Below, piece after piece: positions 1-8,609 of a stretch of DNA of 53,501 bases. The first letter of the stretch is position 1; each line of letters begins with the position of its first letter. The position numbers and the translations under genes were made by a program. Under the pieces are notes generated by a model that did not search any database, had not been told where the DNA came from, and was given only the letters and a program-made list of their open reading frames with translations. This DNA is from JACIWB01 sp038818725 (GTDB lineage: Archaea; Thermoplasmatota; E2; UBA202; JdFR-43): assembly GCA_038818725.1 (NCBI GenBank), contig JAWAYL010000004.1, positions 1 to 53,501 of the forward strand. The letters run 5' to 3'.

Positions 1-1
1 T

Positions 2-181
2 AAGCCAATTATAAATAAAGAAAAATGCATAAAATGCTATCGATGCTGGATTTTTTGCCCGGACGCTACAATAGTAATTGAGGAATTTCCTATTATTGAT
101 TACAATTACTGCAAAGGATGTGGAATATGTGCAAATGAATGTCCTGTAAATGCGATTTCAATGGAGAGGGAGGGGAAATGA
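2..181 (+). CDS. porD: Pyruvate:ferredoxin oxidoreductase delta (ferredoxin) subunit, 3' end only
   Basis: Partial gene whose start lies before the window; 59 codons plus a TGA stop are visible. The fragment carries two 4Fe-4S ferredoxin signatures, CIKCYRCWIFCP and CKGCGICANECP, each with four cysteines. In the PorD family these clusters pass electrons from the thiamine-diphosphate site to external ferredoxin. The stop overlaps the start of the alpha subunit as ATGA, so the genes are cotranscribed and probably translationally coupled. The usual archaeal order is gamma-delta-alpha-beta, so the gamma gene is expected just upstream. A related 2-oxoacid oxidoreductase is possible, but the downstream subunits look PorA/PorB-like. 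Confidence 0.85.
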   Translation, partial: KPIINKEKCIKCYRCWIFCPDATIVIEEFPIIDYNYCKGCGICANECPVNAISMEREGK

Positions 182-1290
182 TAGTTATAGATACCGCAAA
201 TCATATTTCCGCTCTTGCTGCAAAAATGGCAAGGCCTAAGGTTATAGCTGCCTATCCTATAACTCCTCAAACAACAATTGTTGAAAGACTTGCTGAATAT
301 GTTGAAAAAGGAGAGCTTGATGCGGAATTTATAAGAGTTGAATCAGAGCATTCAGCGATGACAGCATGCATTGCAGCAGAAGCATGTGGAGTAAGAACTT
401 TTACCGCAACTTCTTCTCATGGCCTGCTTTTGATGCACGAAATGCTTCACTGGGCTGGACTCGCCCGCCTGCCAGTTGTGATGGTGAATGTAAATCGTGC
501 AATAGGACCCGGATGGAATATATGGAGCGATGCGAATGATTCGATGGCCCAGCGCGACACAGGTTGGCTTCACTTTTATTGCTCAAGCAACCAGGAAGTT
601 TTTGATACAATTATACAGGCATATAAAATTGCTGAAAATGAAGAAATTATGCTACCTGCAATGATTTCATATGATGGGTTTATATTGAGCCACACATCGA
701 TGCCAGTTGAAGTTCCTTCTCAAAAAGAAATAGATGAATTTTTACCTCCTTTTAAACCAGCATGGAACATTATTGATGAAACAATTACCCACGGAAACAT
801 AATCGAGCCATTTAACTATGCAAGGATAAGATATGATATGATGATTTCAATGGAAAAGGCAAAGAAAATAATTGAAGAAGTAGGAGAAGAATTTGGAAAA
901 AAATTTTCTCGCTATTACGGGCTAGTTGATGAATATAAATGTGATGATGCTGACTATGTAATAGTTGCGATGGCATCTATTGCTAGTGAGGCAAAATTTG
1001 CTGTTGATAGGCTTCGTAGCAGAGGAGAAAAAGTAGGGGTAGCTAATTTAAGAACGCATCGCCCTTTGCCATTTGAAAAATTGAAATATGATAAAATTAT
1101 TGTTATAGAAAGAGCTCTTTCCCCTGGACTAGGAGGTATAGTATATAATGAAATTAAGGGAAAAGTAAAGGAAGCATATGGTTTTATTGCTGGAATAGGA
1201 GGAATGGATGTGAGCTATAAAGATATTGAAAAAATGTATGAGCTTGCGAAAAAAGGAAAAGAAGGATTTTATCCTTTTGAGGTGAGTTGA
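178..1290 (+). CDS. porA: Pyruvate:ferredoxin oxidoreductase alpha subunit
   Basis: About 370 residues, the usual length for separate-subunit PorA. Near the N-terminus lies the family YPITPQTT motif (pyrimidine-binding domain of thiamine-diphosphate enzymes) and the catalytic-region glutamate in VESEHSA. A stretch reading GPGWNIWSDANDSM is typical of the pyruvate-specific alpha subunit. I chose the ATG at 178 rather than an in-frame ATG at 139. The 178 start gives MIVIDTANHISA, has a strong GGGAGGGG Shine-Dalgarno just before it, and forms an ATGA overlap with the delta stop. The enzyme converts pyruvate, CoA and oxidised ferredoxin to acetyl-CoA, CO2 and reduced ferredoxin. The 2-oxoacid specificity is inferred from sequence resemblance. 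Confidence 0.9.
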   Translation: MIVIDTANHISALAAKMARPKVIAAYPITPQTTIVERLAEYVEKGELDAEFIRVESEHSAMTACIAAEACGVRTFTATSSHGLLLMHEMLHWAGLARLPVVMVNVNRAIGPGWNIWSDANDSMAQRDTGWLHFYCSSNQEVFDTIIQAYKIAENEEIMLPAMISYDGFILSHTSMPVEVPSQKEIDEFLPPFKPAWNIIDETITHGNIIEPFNYARIRYDMMISMEKAKKIIEEVGEEFGKKFSRYYGLVDEYKCDDADYVIVAMASIASEAKFAVDRLRSRGEKVGVANLRTHRPLPFEKLKYDKIIVIERALSPGLGGIVYNEIKGKVKEAYGFIAGIGGMDVSYKDIEKMYELAKKGKEGFYPFEVS

Positions 1291-2183
1291 TGGCAATAAA
1301 AGATTTGCCAAAAGAAGAATATATTCTTAAAGGGCATGCGGCTTGTCCCGGCTGTCCTATTACAATTGCATTGCGCATAGCATTAAAAGCTCTCGGTAAA
1401 AAAGTTATATTTGTCGTTCCCGCTTCATGTAGTGCAGTAATTCAAGCCATATATCCAAAAACATCTTTTGCATTTCCTACACTTAATATTGCATTTGAAG
1501 CAAGTGCAGCAGCAGCTAGTGGCGTAGCATCTGCTCTAAAAATGCTGGGAAAAGAAGATATTACACCTGTTGTATGGGCAGGAGATGGAGGAACCTATGA
1601 TATAGGCTTGCAAGCTTTATCTGGAGCTCTTGAAAGAGGAACAAATTTCATATATGTTTGCTATAACAATCAGATGTATTCAAATACAGGCATCCAGAGA
1701 AGTGGAGCTACGCCTTATGGAGCATGGACAACAACAACATGGAGTGGGAAAAAGGAATATGAGAAAAATTTTGCAGAAATTGTAATGGCTCATCACATTC
1801 CTTATATTGCTACTGCTACAATTGCATATCCTGAAGACTTATATAGAAAAATGAAAAAGGCGAAGGAAATTGCTGGCCCCCGCTATATAGAAATTCTCGC
1901 CCCCTGCCCGCCTGGATGGAGATTTGATATGAGTAAAACTGTTGAGATGGCTAGACTTGCAGTTGAAACAGGAGCATGGGTTCTTTATGAAGCTGTTGAT
2001 GGAAAAATTGAGTTTAATCTTGAAAGCAAAAAAATTCTTGAAGGAAAGGAAAGGAAGCCTATTGAGGAATGGCTTAAAATGCAGGGAAGATTTGCCCATC
2101 TTAAAAGCGAAGATGTAGAAAAAATAAAGAAATGGATTGATGATAAATGGGAGCATTACAGGAAAATTTACTCAATGAAATAA
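1290..2183 (+). CDS. porB: Pyruvate:ferredoxin oxidoreductase beta subunit
   Basis: About 297 residues. The N-terminal HAACPGCPIT carries the cysteines that help bind the proximal 4Fe-4S cluster. The thiamine-diphosphate/Mg motif is seen as GDGGTYDIG followed by the YNNQMYSNTG segment. The ATG at 1290 overlaps the last base of the porA stop, with GGTGAG just upstream as Shine-Dalgarno. A TTG one codon earlier is less likely. It is the last subunit of the oxidoreductase operon and binds the cofactor together with PorA. Its tail overlaps the next gene by 37 bp, so the glycosylase gene may be read from the same message. Confidence 0.9.
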   Translation: MAIKDLPKEEYILKGHAACPGCPITIALRIALKALGKKVIFVVPASCSAVIQAIYPKTSFAFPTLNIAFEASAAAASGVASALKMLGKEDITPVVWAGDGGTYDIGLQALSGALERGTNFIYVCYNNQMYSNTGIQRSGATPYGAWTTTTWSGKKEYEKNFAEIVMAHHIPYIATATIAYPEDLYRKMKKAKEIAGPRYIEILAPCPPGWRFDMSKTVEMARLAVETGAWVLYEAVDGKIEFNLESKKILEGKERKPIEEWLKMQGRFAHLKSEDVEKIKKWIDDKWEHYRKIYSMK

Positions 2184-2764
2184 AAAATTTATATAAAAAT
2201 AGAAAAGAAGAGATAGAGAAAAGAATAGAGGAATTTAAAAATAAAAAAAGAAAGGAAGAAATTCTTGCAGAACTTATATTTTGTCTTCTTACCCCTCAAT
2301 CAAAAGCAAAATTTTGCTGGCAAGCTGCAAAAAATATTTTAGAAAAAAAATTGAGTTGCGAGGAAGAAATAAGAAAAGAGCTTGAAAAAATAAGATTTAA
2401 AAATAGGAAGGCAAGATATGTTTTGAACGCAATGGAAAATTTTGATAAAATTAAAAATATAAAAAATATGAAAGCAAATGAAGCAAGAGAATATCTTGTT
2501 AAAAATATAAAAGGAATGGGATATAAAGAAGCAAGCCATTTTTTAAGGAATATAGGGTTTCTAAATTTTGCAATTCTTGATAGACATATTCTAAAAAATT
2601 TGAAAAATTTAGGAATTATAGATGAAATTCCAAAAAATCTTTCAAGAAAAAAATACATTGAAATAGAAGAAAAAATGAGGAAATTTTCTGAAGAAATTTC
2701 AGTGCCAATGAGCCATCTTGATTTGCTTTTATGGTGCAAGGAAACAGGAGAAGTTTTTAAGTAA
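2147..2764 (+). CDS. ogg: 8-oxoguanine DNA glycosylase/AP lyase, Ogg2 family
   Basis: 205 residues, matching the small archaeal Ogg2 enzymes (about 200-210 residues). The helix-hairpin-helix GPD motif is clear: KGMGYKEASHF, with catalytic Lys127, and FAILDRHIL, with catalytic Asp145. The C-terminus ends in LLLWCKETGEVFK, resembling the family tail that contacts the damaged base. It removes 8-oxoguanine and cleaves the abasic site in base-excision repair. The gene starts inside porB (37 bp overlap). I found no better downstream methionine, and the preceding region has no obvious promoter, so it is probably carried on the por transcript. Confidence 0.85.
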   Translation: MGALQENLLNEIKNLYKNRKEEIEKRIEEFKNKKRKEEILAELIFCLLTPQSKAKFCWQAAKNILEKKLSCEEEIRKELEKIRFKNRKARYVLNAMENFDKIKNIKNMKANEAREYLVKNIKGMGYKEASHFLRNIGFLNFAILDRHILKNLKNLGIIDEIPKNLSRKKYIEIEEKMRKFSEEISVPMSHLDLLLWCKETGEVFK

Positions 2765-4418
2765 TGCTTCCATTAGTTAAAAATAAAACAAAGCCAAAAA
2801 TAACAAATCCTTCTCTTGTTTTTTCTTTTCCTCCAGCTTCGAGATGAATTTTTATTTTAGAAAAGGTTATAAAGAAGGCCTCTCCCAGCCCAATTATCGT
2901 ATGAGGAGGGATATCAAATGCGCCAGTATGATTGCTCTCTTTTCCAATAACACTAAAATTTACATAATAAGATGCGATGATTGTTTCATTTCTTCCATTA
3001 TATACACCCACCACATATCCAAATCCATAATCATTTTCTTCATATACTGCGCTATTAATGCCAGCGCTGATATAAAGCTCAACGTTGCTTCCTTCATTTA
3101 CGTATTCATATGCTCCTATGTCATAGCCGCTTCCTTGAGGTCTTGGTGTGCCATCGTAATCGATGGGTGGGGCGTTGTGGGGTGTGCCTGCATCTATGGC
3201 AATGCTACCTTCTTTTAAATGAAAATCCCATCTGTTTAAACTAACAAATAAGCTATTAATATCAAAGGAAACTAAGGAATTAACATCTTGATTGCTGTAG
3301 CTACTCCATTTTCCATTTTCAATATCGCTCGATGAAAATTCATCAGTGTAGGCAACTGAAATAACCCTCTCTAAATTATCATTATGGAATATGTTATAAT
3401 CTCCATGATAATTAGCGATGCTCATTTCTTCAAATGCCAAACCAATATTATCTCCTCCAGCCAATATACAGTTATACATGTATAAGCTATCAGATGAACT
3501 TTCCACCCATATATTGTATATTTTTGCATCTACAAAATCGCAATTTTGAAGTAAAATGCTTCCTTCTTTTCCATCCCAATCTAATTCAACATTTGCAATA
3601 TTATTTCCATATCCTAAACAATTGACAAGAGTTATATTGTCTTCCCATAGTTTATATCCAGAATTCCAGCAATGATGAGCTGAACATCTGCTCAATGTAG
3701 TATTTTTAGCACTGATATCAAATCCATCAAATACATCATAAGATTTACATCCAATAAATGAAAAGTTTTGCTGGTTTCCATGGCCGATGGCGAAGCCATC
3801 CACATTCTGGCTTCTATCAATAGCAGAATGAGCGGTGCAATTAATGAACAAACCATTGTAACAATCTTTTCCTCCAGAAGGAGAGGCATCGATTCCATAC
3901 AGGATAAAATTATATACTTCTACATTTTCCAAAATAAAATCATGGGTTCCATCCGCAATGCCAATACCATAAAAAACATTATAAACTTTACATTTGCTTA
4001 TTTCAATATTAGATGAATTTACAATCCATATTCCTGTATTATAATTGCATATTTCCATCCCTATAAATTTAAAATATTTTGAGTTAATAATTACTCCTGT
4101 GCTTTCTGCATTTTTTCCATCTATAATTGGCTTTTCTTCCATATAGGCTGAAAATATAATATAGTCAATTTCATTTCCTTCTTTTGAAATATAAACCTGT
4201 TCATTATAAATTCCTCCTCTTATATAAACCGTATCTCCAGCTTTTGCCACATTTGCTGCATGCTGGATTGTTTTCCATGGCAAATTAAATGTTCCAGGAT
4301 TGTTATCATTTCCCCAAGGAGCAACATAGTATGTATTATTAGAGGGATATGATTTTCCACTGTTTGGTAAGGGAAATAAAAATACGAAGGCAATTATTAA
4401 GCTAAATAATTTTCTCAC
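2757..4418 (-). CDS. Secreted right-handed parallel beta-helix protein
   Basis: 553 residues beginning at a GTG with a typical signal peptide (MRKLFSLIIAFVFLFPLP). The next segment, with NDNNPGTFNLPWKTIQHA and GDTVYIRGGIYNEQV, is the DUF1565-like start of many secreted pectate-lyase-fold proteins. Repeated short beta-strand turns follow to about residue 350. The IDAGTPHNAP...DIGAYEY element usually closes such helices. A beta-sandwich-like tail and a C-terminal hydrophobic stretch (GFVIFGFVLFL) suggest membrane anchoring. Substrate is unknown; the fold is used for polysaccharide lyases and adhesins. A TATA-like box at 4437-4445 lies 23 bp before the GTG, so the message is probably leaderless. 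The 3' end overlaps ogg by 8 bp, tail to tail. Confidence 0.75.
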   Translation of the reverse strand: MRKLFSLIIAFVFLFPLPNSGKSYPSNNTYYVAPWGNDNNPGTFNLPWKTIQHAANVAKAGDTVYIRGGIYNEQVYISKEGNEIDYIIFSAYMEEKPIIDGKNAESTGVIINSKYFKFIGMEICNYNTGIWIVNSSNIEISKCKVYNVFYGIGIADGTHDFILENVEVYNFILYGIDASPSGGKDCYNGLFINCTAHSAIDRSQNVDGFAIGHGNQQNFSFIGCKSYDVFDGFDISAKNTTLSRCSAHHCWNSGYKLWEDNITLVNCLGYGNNIANVELDWDGKEGSILLQNCDFVDAKIYNIWVESSSDSLYMYNCILAGGDNIGLAFEEMSIANYHGDYNIFHNDNLERVISVAYTDEFSSSDIENGKWSSYSNQDVNSLVSFDINSLFVSLNRWDFHLKEGSIAIDAGTPHNAPPIDYDGTPRPQGSGYDIGAYEYVNEGSNVELYISAGINSAVYEENDYGFGYVVGVYNGRNETIIASYYVNFSVIGKESNHTGAFDIPPHTIIGLGEAFFITFSKIKIHLEAGGKEKTREGFVIFGFVLFLTNGSIT

Positions 4419-4436
4419 GATTTAAAAAAAAATTTT

Positions 4437-4445
4437 TTATATTTA
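4437..4445 (-). promoter_or_regulatory. TATA-like box for the beta-helix protein gene
   Basis: An A/T box (TTATATTTA on the plus strand) is centred 23 bp before the GTG start at 4418, the spacing expected if transcription starts at the start codon. The remaining bases up to 4508 show no further structure. Confidence 0.5.
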
Positions 4446-4508
4446 AGGATTGTGAGAAAATTCAAAAACAAAATATATCCATCAAAAGAAATGATAAAAG
4501 AAGCTATT

Positions 4509-5138
4509 TTAAAAAATTTTAACTCTTCTAAATCCTCTTCTTACAAAAGATGAAAAAGAATAAATTTTGCATTTGAATGGATTGAAAAAGCTATTTTCTC
4601 CTCCTATTATTACTCTTTTTTTCATTATTTCATCAATTGCGTCGTCGATGCTTTCCGCATTCATCTCTGTATATATTTTTCCCATTTCCCATAAATAGTG
4701 ACCATCACTTCCTGCCGTGAATGGTATGCTATTTTTATTTGCAAAATCAATTGCTTTTTTATTCTGGTAAGGAAAATTCCTTCCATTGATTGCTTCAATT
4801 GCATCCGCATTAATTTTTATTTTTGAAAATCTAAAAGGGTGAGCAACAATTGCTATTCCTCCTTTTTGATGTATCTCTTCTATAATGTTGTTTCTTGCAT
4901 TTATTTCTTCTTCTATTCCAATCGCAAGAATATGTCCTTTTGTTGTTTTTATTTCCATTCCAGGAATTACAATAAAATTTTTTGAAATTTTCATTGCCTT
5001 TCTTGCTCCTTCAAGAGTGTTATGGTCAACAACTGCTATTCCTGAAAAATTCATTTTTTTCATATATCTTATAATATCTTCTGGCTTTTCATTTCCATCA
5101 GAAGAATAAATTGTATGAATATGCATATCAAACTTCAT
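4509..5138 (-). CDS. PHP-domain metal-dependent phosphoesterase
   Basis: About 209 residues with the PHP signature: DMHIHTIYSSDG (HxH metal ligands), VVDHNTLEG, a conserved glutamate in PGMEI, VAHPFRF and a late AGSDGH. These residues form the metal site of PHP phosphoesterases, including nucleotide phosphatases and histidinol-phosphatase-like enzymes. The true substrate cannot be read from the sequence. The start at 5138 gives an ATGA overlap with the metG stop, implying coupling downstream of metG. An in-frame ATG four codons earlier (5150) lies inside metG and is less likely. The C-terminus is basic and aromatic, beyond the core PHP fold. Confidence 0.8.
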   Translation of the reverse strand: MKFDMHIHTIYSSDGNEKPEDIIRYMKKMNFSGIAVVDHNTLEGARKAMKISKNFIVIPGMEIKTTKGHILAIGIEEEINARNNIIEEIHQKGGIAIVAHPFRFSKIKINADAIEAINGRNFPYQNKKAIDFANKNSIPFTAGSDGHYLWEMGKIYTEMNAESIDDAIDEIMKKRVIIGGENSFFNPFKCKIYSFSSFVRRGFRRVKIF

Positions 5139-7240
5139 CTTATTACGCATCCATCCTTAACTTTTCCATCAATTTCTATTTCTCCTTCTTCATCTCTCAA
5201 AAATTTTCCATTATATTCCACTTTTCCATTTCTTGAAATCATTCTTATCTTAGAGAATTCTTCATAATCTATTTCCTCTTTAGCATCTTTTTTTATTCCA
5301 TCAATAAAAACATCACTTCCTTCTCTTCCTTTTGCAAGCAAAATAAAAGGTTTTCCTCCTTCATCCGCAGCAAGTAGCATTCCTTTTGATGCTACGCCTC
5401 TTATTTTCGCCTCTTTTAGATTTGCAAGATATACAATTTTTTTATTTATCAGCTCTTCTTTTTTGTACCATGGCTTTATTCCCGCAACAATTTTTCTTTT
5501 TCCTAATTCCCCAACATCGAGCTCAATTATGTAAAGCTTATCTGCATTTGGATGCTCCTCTATGCTATTTATTTTTGCAACCCTTAAATCAATTTTTGAA
5601 AAAGGTTCTTCAATTATATCTTTTAACTCTATTTTGCTGAAAAGAGGGTATGGGGAAGGTAATTCATTTTCCTCTATTTCTTCCAAAGCATCTTCCCATT
5701 TATGGCTATGAATGCTATCTTTGTATCCAAGCATTTTCCATATTTTTTCAGCTGTTTTTGGCATATATGGGGCGGATGCTATTGCAAGAATTTTTACTAT
5801 TCTAAGGCAAACGTTTATTATGCTTTCGCATCTCTCTTTATCCTCTTTAATATATCTCCATGGTTCTGAAGAATTTATATATTGATTTCCTATCTGAGCA
5901 ATTTTCATCACTCTTTTTATTCCTTCTTTAAAATTGCATTTTTCAATCATTTCCCCAGCTTCAATAAAATTTTTTTTAGCTTCTTCGAGAGCAATCTCAT
6001 CAATTTTATCCGCTTTTTTATATCTTGTTACTCTTCCAAAATTTTTATATGCAAAAGAAATTACTCGATGAATGAAATTTCCATAAATTCCAACAAGCTC
6101 ATTGTTATTTTTTGCAACAAAGTCTTCCCAATGCCAGCTGGCATCATGCTTCTCTGGCATATTTACAGCTAAATAATAGCGTATTGCATCAACATTAAAT
6201 TTGCTAACTATATCTGGAAGCCATATTCCAATACCGCGAGATTTAGAAAATTGCTCTCCAGACAGGGTAAGATATTCATTTGCTGGCACATCATACGGCA
6301 GGTTAAGCCCGCCATGCGCCATCAGCATTGCTGGCCATATGATAGTATGGAAAGGGATGTTGTCTTTTGCAAGGAAATAATAATGCTTTGCATTGCCTTG
6401 CCACCATTTTTTCCATTCCTCACTTTTTCCAATTTTTTCAGCCCATTCCATTGAAGCAGAGAGATAGCCAATCACTGCCTCAAACCATACATATATTCTC
6501 TTATTTTCATATCCTTCAAATGGCAACTCTACTCCCCAAGTTAAGTCGCGAGTTATGGCCCTGTCTTTAAGTCCTGATTTTATGAAATTTATCGTAAAAT
6601 TGATAACATTGTCACGCCACCATTTCTTATCTTCAAGCCATCTCAGCAATTTTTCTTCAAATTCAGATATTTTAAAGAAAAAATGTTCTGTTTCTTTTTT
6701 AACTGGCTTATCTCCACAAATTTTGCATACTGGCTGAATTATTTCAATTGCTTCGAGAGTTTTTCCACAGTCAATGCATTGATCCCCTCTTGCTCTTCCA
6801 TTACAATATGGACATATTCCTTCAACATATCTATCTGGCAAAAATCTTTTACAATTTTCGCAGTATAAAGCAAGAATTTTTTTCTTATAAATATAGTTTT
6901 TTTCATATAGCTTTAGGAAAAATTCCTTAACAACTTTTTTATGGAAATCGTTGCTAGTGCGAGAAAAATTCTCAAAATATATTCCAAAATCTTCTATATT
7001 TTTCAAATGCTCTTCATGATAGCGATCAACAATTTCTTTTGGATGCTTCCTTTCTTTTTCAGCAGTTATTGTTATAGGAGTGCCATGCTCATCGCTCCCA
7101 GAAACCATAAGAACTTCATTCCCTCTCATCCTATGATAGCGAGCAAATATATCGCCAGGGAGCAAGCAACCCGCAAGCGTCCCTAAATGCAGTGAGCCAT
7201 TTGCATATGGCCATGCAACTCCAACAAATATTCTTTCCAT
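5135..7240 (-). CDS. metG: Methionyl-tRNA synthetase with C-terminal tRNA-binding domain
   Basis: 701 residues. Class I signature HLGT is at residues 18-21 and the KMSKS-type loop FSKS at 331-334. Two zinc knuckles lie in the connective insertion (Cys127/130/143/146 and Cys155/158/172/175). The anticodon-binding helical domain follows, and the last roughly 110 residues form an EMAP-II/Trbp111-type OB fold (DLRVAKINSIEEHPNADKLY), which raises tRNA affinity. Many archaea encode this domain separately; here it is fused. The enzyme charges elongator and initiator tRNA-Met. A TATA-like box at 7258-7269 is about 24 bp before the ATG, so it is likely leaderless and heads the metG-PHP unit. Confidence 0.95.
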   Translation of the reverse strand: MERIFVGVAWPYANGSLHLGTLAGCLLPGDIFARYHRMRGNEVLMVSGSDEHGTPITITAEKERKHPKEIVDRYHEEHLKNIEDFGIYFENFSRTSNDFHKKVVKEFFLKLYEKNYIYKKKILALYCENCKRFLPDRYVEGICPYCNGRARGDQCIDCGKTLEAIEIIQPVCKICGDKPVKKETEHFFFKISEFEEKLLRWLEDKKWWRDNVINFTINFIKSGLKDRAITRDLTWGVELPFEGYENKRIYVWFEAVIGYLSASMEWAEKIGKSEEWKKWWQGNAKHYYFLAKDNIPFHTIIWPAMLMAHGGLNLPYDVPANEYLTLSGEQFSKSRGIGIWLPDIVSKFNVDAIRYYLAVNMPEKHDASWHWEDFVAKNNNELVGIYGNFIHRVISFAYKNFGRVTRYKKADKIDEIALEEAKKNFIEAGEMIEKCNFKEGIKRVMKIAQIGNQYINSSEPWRYIKEDKERCESIINVCLRIVKILAIASAPYMPKTAEKIWKMLGYKDSIHSHKWEDALEEIEENELPSPYPLFSKIELKDIIEEPFSKIDLRVAKINSIEEHPNADKLYIIELDVGELGKRKIVAGIKPWYKKEELINKKIVYLANLKEAKIRGVASKGMLLAADEGGKPFILLAKGREGSDVFIDGIKKDAKEEIDYEEFSKIRMISRNGKVEYNGKFLRDEEGEIEIDGKVKDGCVIR

Positions 7241-7257
7241 AAATGTGTATATAGAGC

Positions 7258-7269
7258 ATTTAAAAATAT
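7258..7269 (-). promoter_or_regulatory. TATA-like box for metG
   Basis: ATTTAAAAATAT (plus strand) is centred 24 bp from the metG start, consistent with a leaderless transcript. It lies in the 205-bp divergent spacer shared with the DUF362 gene. The middle of that spacer, roughly 7275-7415, shows no gene or strong repeat. Confidence 0.5.
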
Positions 7270-7417
7270 GTTGTGGTATTTATTTTTGCATAATCCATTT
7301 CCAAAGAGGCAAGAAATCAATTATCCTATTCCCGATTTTTTAGCTTATTTTCATAATGCCAATTCTCTTAAAGTTTGAAGCTTTATTAGCAATCTCATTC
7401 ATTAAATTAAAATAAAT

Positions 7418-7430
7418 AAAAATATATTTT
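7418..7430 (+). promoter_or_regulatory. TATA-like box for the DUF362-ferredoxin gene
   Basis: The sequence AAAAATATATTTT is centred about 22-25 bp upstream of two consecutive TTG codons at 7446 and 7449, supporting leaderless transcription and a TTG start. Confidence 0.55.
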
Positions 7431-7445
7431 AAAAAATTATTCTAT

Positions 7446-8609
7446 TTGTTGAAAAGCAAGGTTGCAATTGTTAAAAATGAAAACATATATGAAGCAACTT
7501 TTAAAGCACTGGATTATTTAGAATATGATTTAAAAGGAAAAATACTGATAAAGCCAAATTTAACACTGGATGTTAGCAAGCAAAGAAGAGCTTGCACAAA
7601 TCCAGAAGTAATAGAAGCAATTATAGATGCTATAAGAAGTGGCGGTGGCCAAGCTTATGTTGGAGAAAGCTCGATGGTTGGATGCGATACAATGAAAGCT
7701 TATGAGAAAAGTGGATTAAAAGAAGTTTGTGAAAGGAAAAAGGTTAAATTTATTGATTTCAATAGATGCGAGCCATTAAAAATAAAAATAGAAGGAGAAT
7801 TTTTAAAAGAAATAGTTGTTGCTAAAGAAATTCTTGATTTTGATAAAATAATTTCTGTTCCTGTAATGAAAACGCATGTTTTAACAGGAGTTACTCTTGC
7901 TATGAAAAATATGAAAGGCTTGCAATATAGAAATGAAAAAATAAGGCTGCATGAAAAAGGAATAAAAATGCTCCACATTGGCATAGTTGATATAAATGTT
8001 TCATTTAAGCCATATCTTGCTGTAATTGATGCCAGCTATGCGCAGGATGGCGAAGGGCCGGTTGCTGGGAATGTGAGGAAAATGGATTTAATCATAGCAA
8101 GCAGGGATGTTGTTTCTGCTGATGCAAGTGCATGCAGGGTTATGGGAATAAATCCTTATGAAATATATCATATAAAAAGAGGAGAAGAAAGAAGGCTTGG
8201 AAAAATAAGAGACGTTGAACTGCTTGGAGAAAAAATAAAAGATGTTAAAGAAAAATTCGAAAATCCTGTAAAAAGCAATAGGATAAAGTATAGAATATTT
8301 GATTTTGGAATGATGCTTGCATCAAGATTGAAAGGAACTAATAAAGAGGAAAACGCTTATAAAACAATAGCGGAACTTATGAAAACAAAGCCATTTATCA
8401 GCAATTATTGCAAAAAATGCGGAAAATGTACAGAAATATGTCCTCAAAAAGCAATAGAGAATTTTAAAATAAATCATGAAAAATGTGTTTCATGCATGAT
8501 ATGCATGGAAGGATGTCCTTTTAATGCAATAAAGATAGAGAAAATATCTCTTTTAAGAGGAATAAAAGAGATTATAAGATTTACTCCAGAGTTTTTTAAA
8601 AAATTATAA
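7446..8609 (+). CDS. DUF362 protein fused to a 2[4Fe-4S] ferredoxin domain
   Basis: 387 residues. Residues 1 to about 310 match the DUF362 domain: KILIKPNLTL near the N-terminus, then VPVMKTHVLTGVTLAMKNMKG and DASYAQDGEGP. The C-terminus holds two ferredoxin motifs, CKKCGKCTEICP and CVSCMICMEGCP. The family is widespread in anaerobes and of unknown biochemistry; a redox role is inferred from the clusters. Translation starts at TTG 7446 or TTG 7449, both suitably placed for the TATA-like box. The 3' end overlaps the convergent DUF92 gene by 6 bp. It is a single-gene unit. Confidence 0.8.
   Translation: MLKSKVAIVKNENIYEATFKALDYLEYDLKGKILIKPNLTLDVSKQRRACTNPEVIEAIIDAIRSGGGQAYVGESSMVGCDTMKAYEKSGLKEVCERKKVKFIDFNRCEPLKIKIEGEFLKEIVVAKEILDFDKIISVPVMKTHVLTGVTLAMKNMKGLQYRNEKIRLHEKGIKMLHIGIVDINVSFKPYLAVIDASYAQDGEGPVAGNVRKMDLIIASRDVVSADASACRVMGINPYEIYHIKRGEERRLGKIRDVELLGEKIKDVKEKFENPVKSNRIKYRIFDFGMMLASRLKGTNKEENAYKTIAELMKTKPFISNYCKKCGKCTEICPQKAIENFKINHEKCVSCMICMEGCPFNAIKIEKISLLRGIKEIIRFTPEFFKKL

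Noticed and set aside
139..177. Earlier in-frame start for porA
   Set aside because: It would put 13 residues inside the delta-subunit coding region; the ATG at 178 has a strong Shine-Dalgarno and an ATGA overlap.
7446..8609. DUF362 protein as a nickel-pincer or por accessory
   Set aside because: It carries only generic ferredoxin motifs and is far from larBC and the por genes, so no pathway could be supported.
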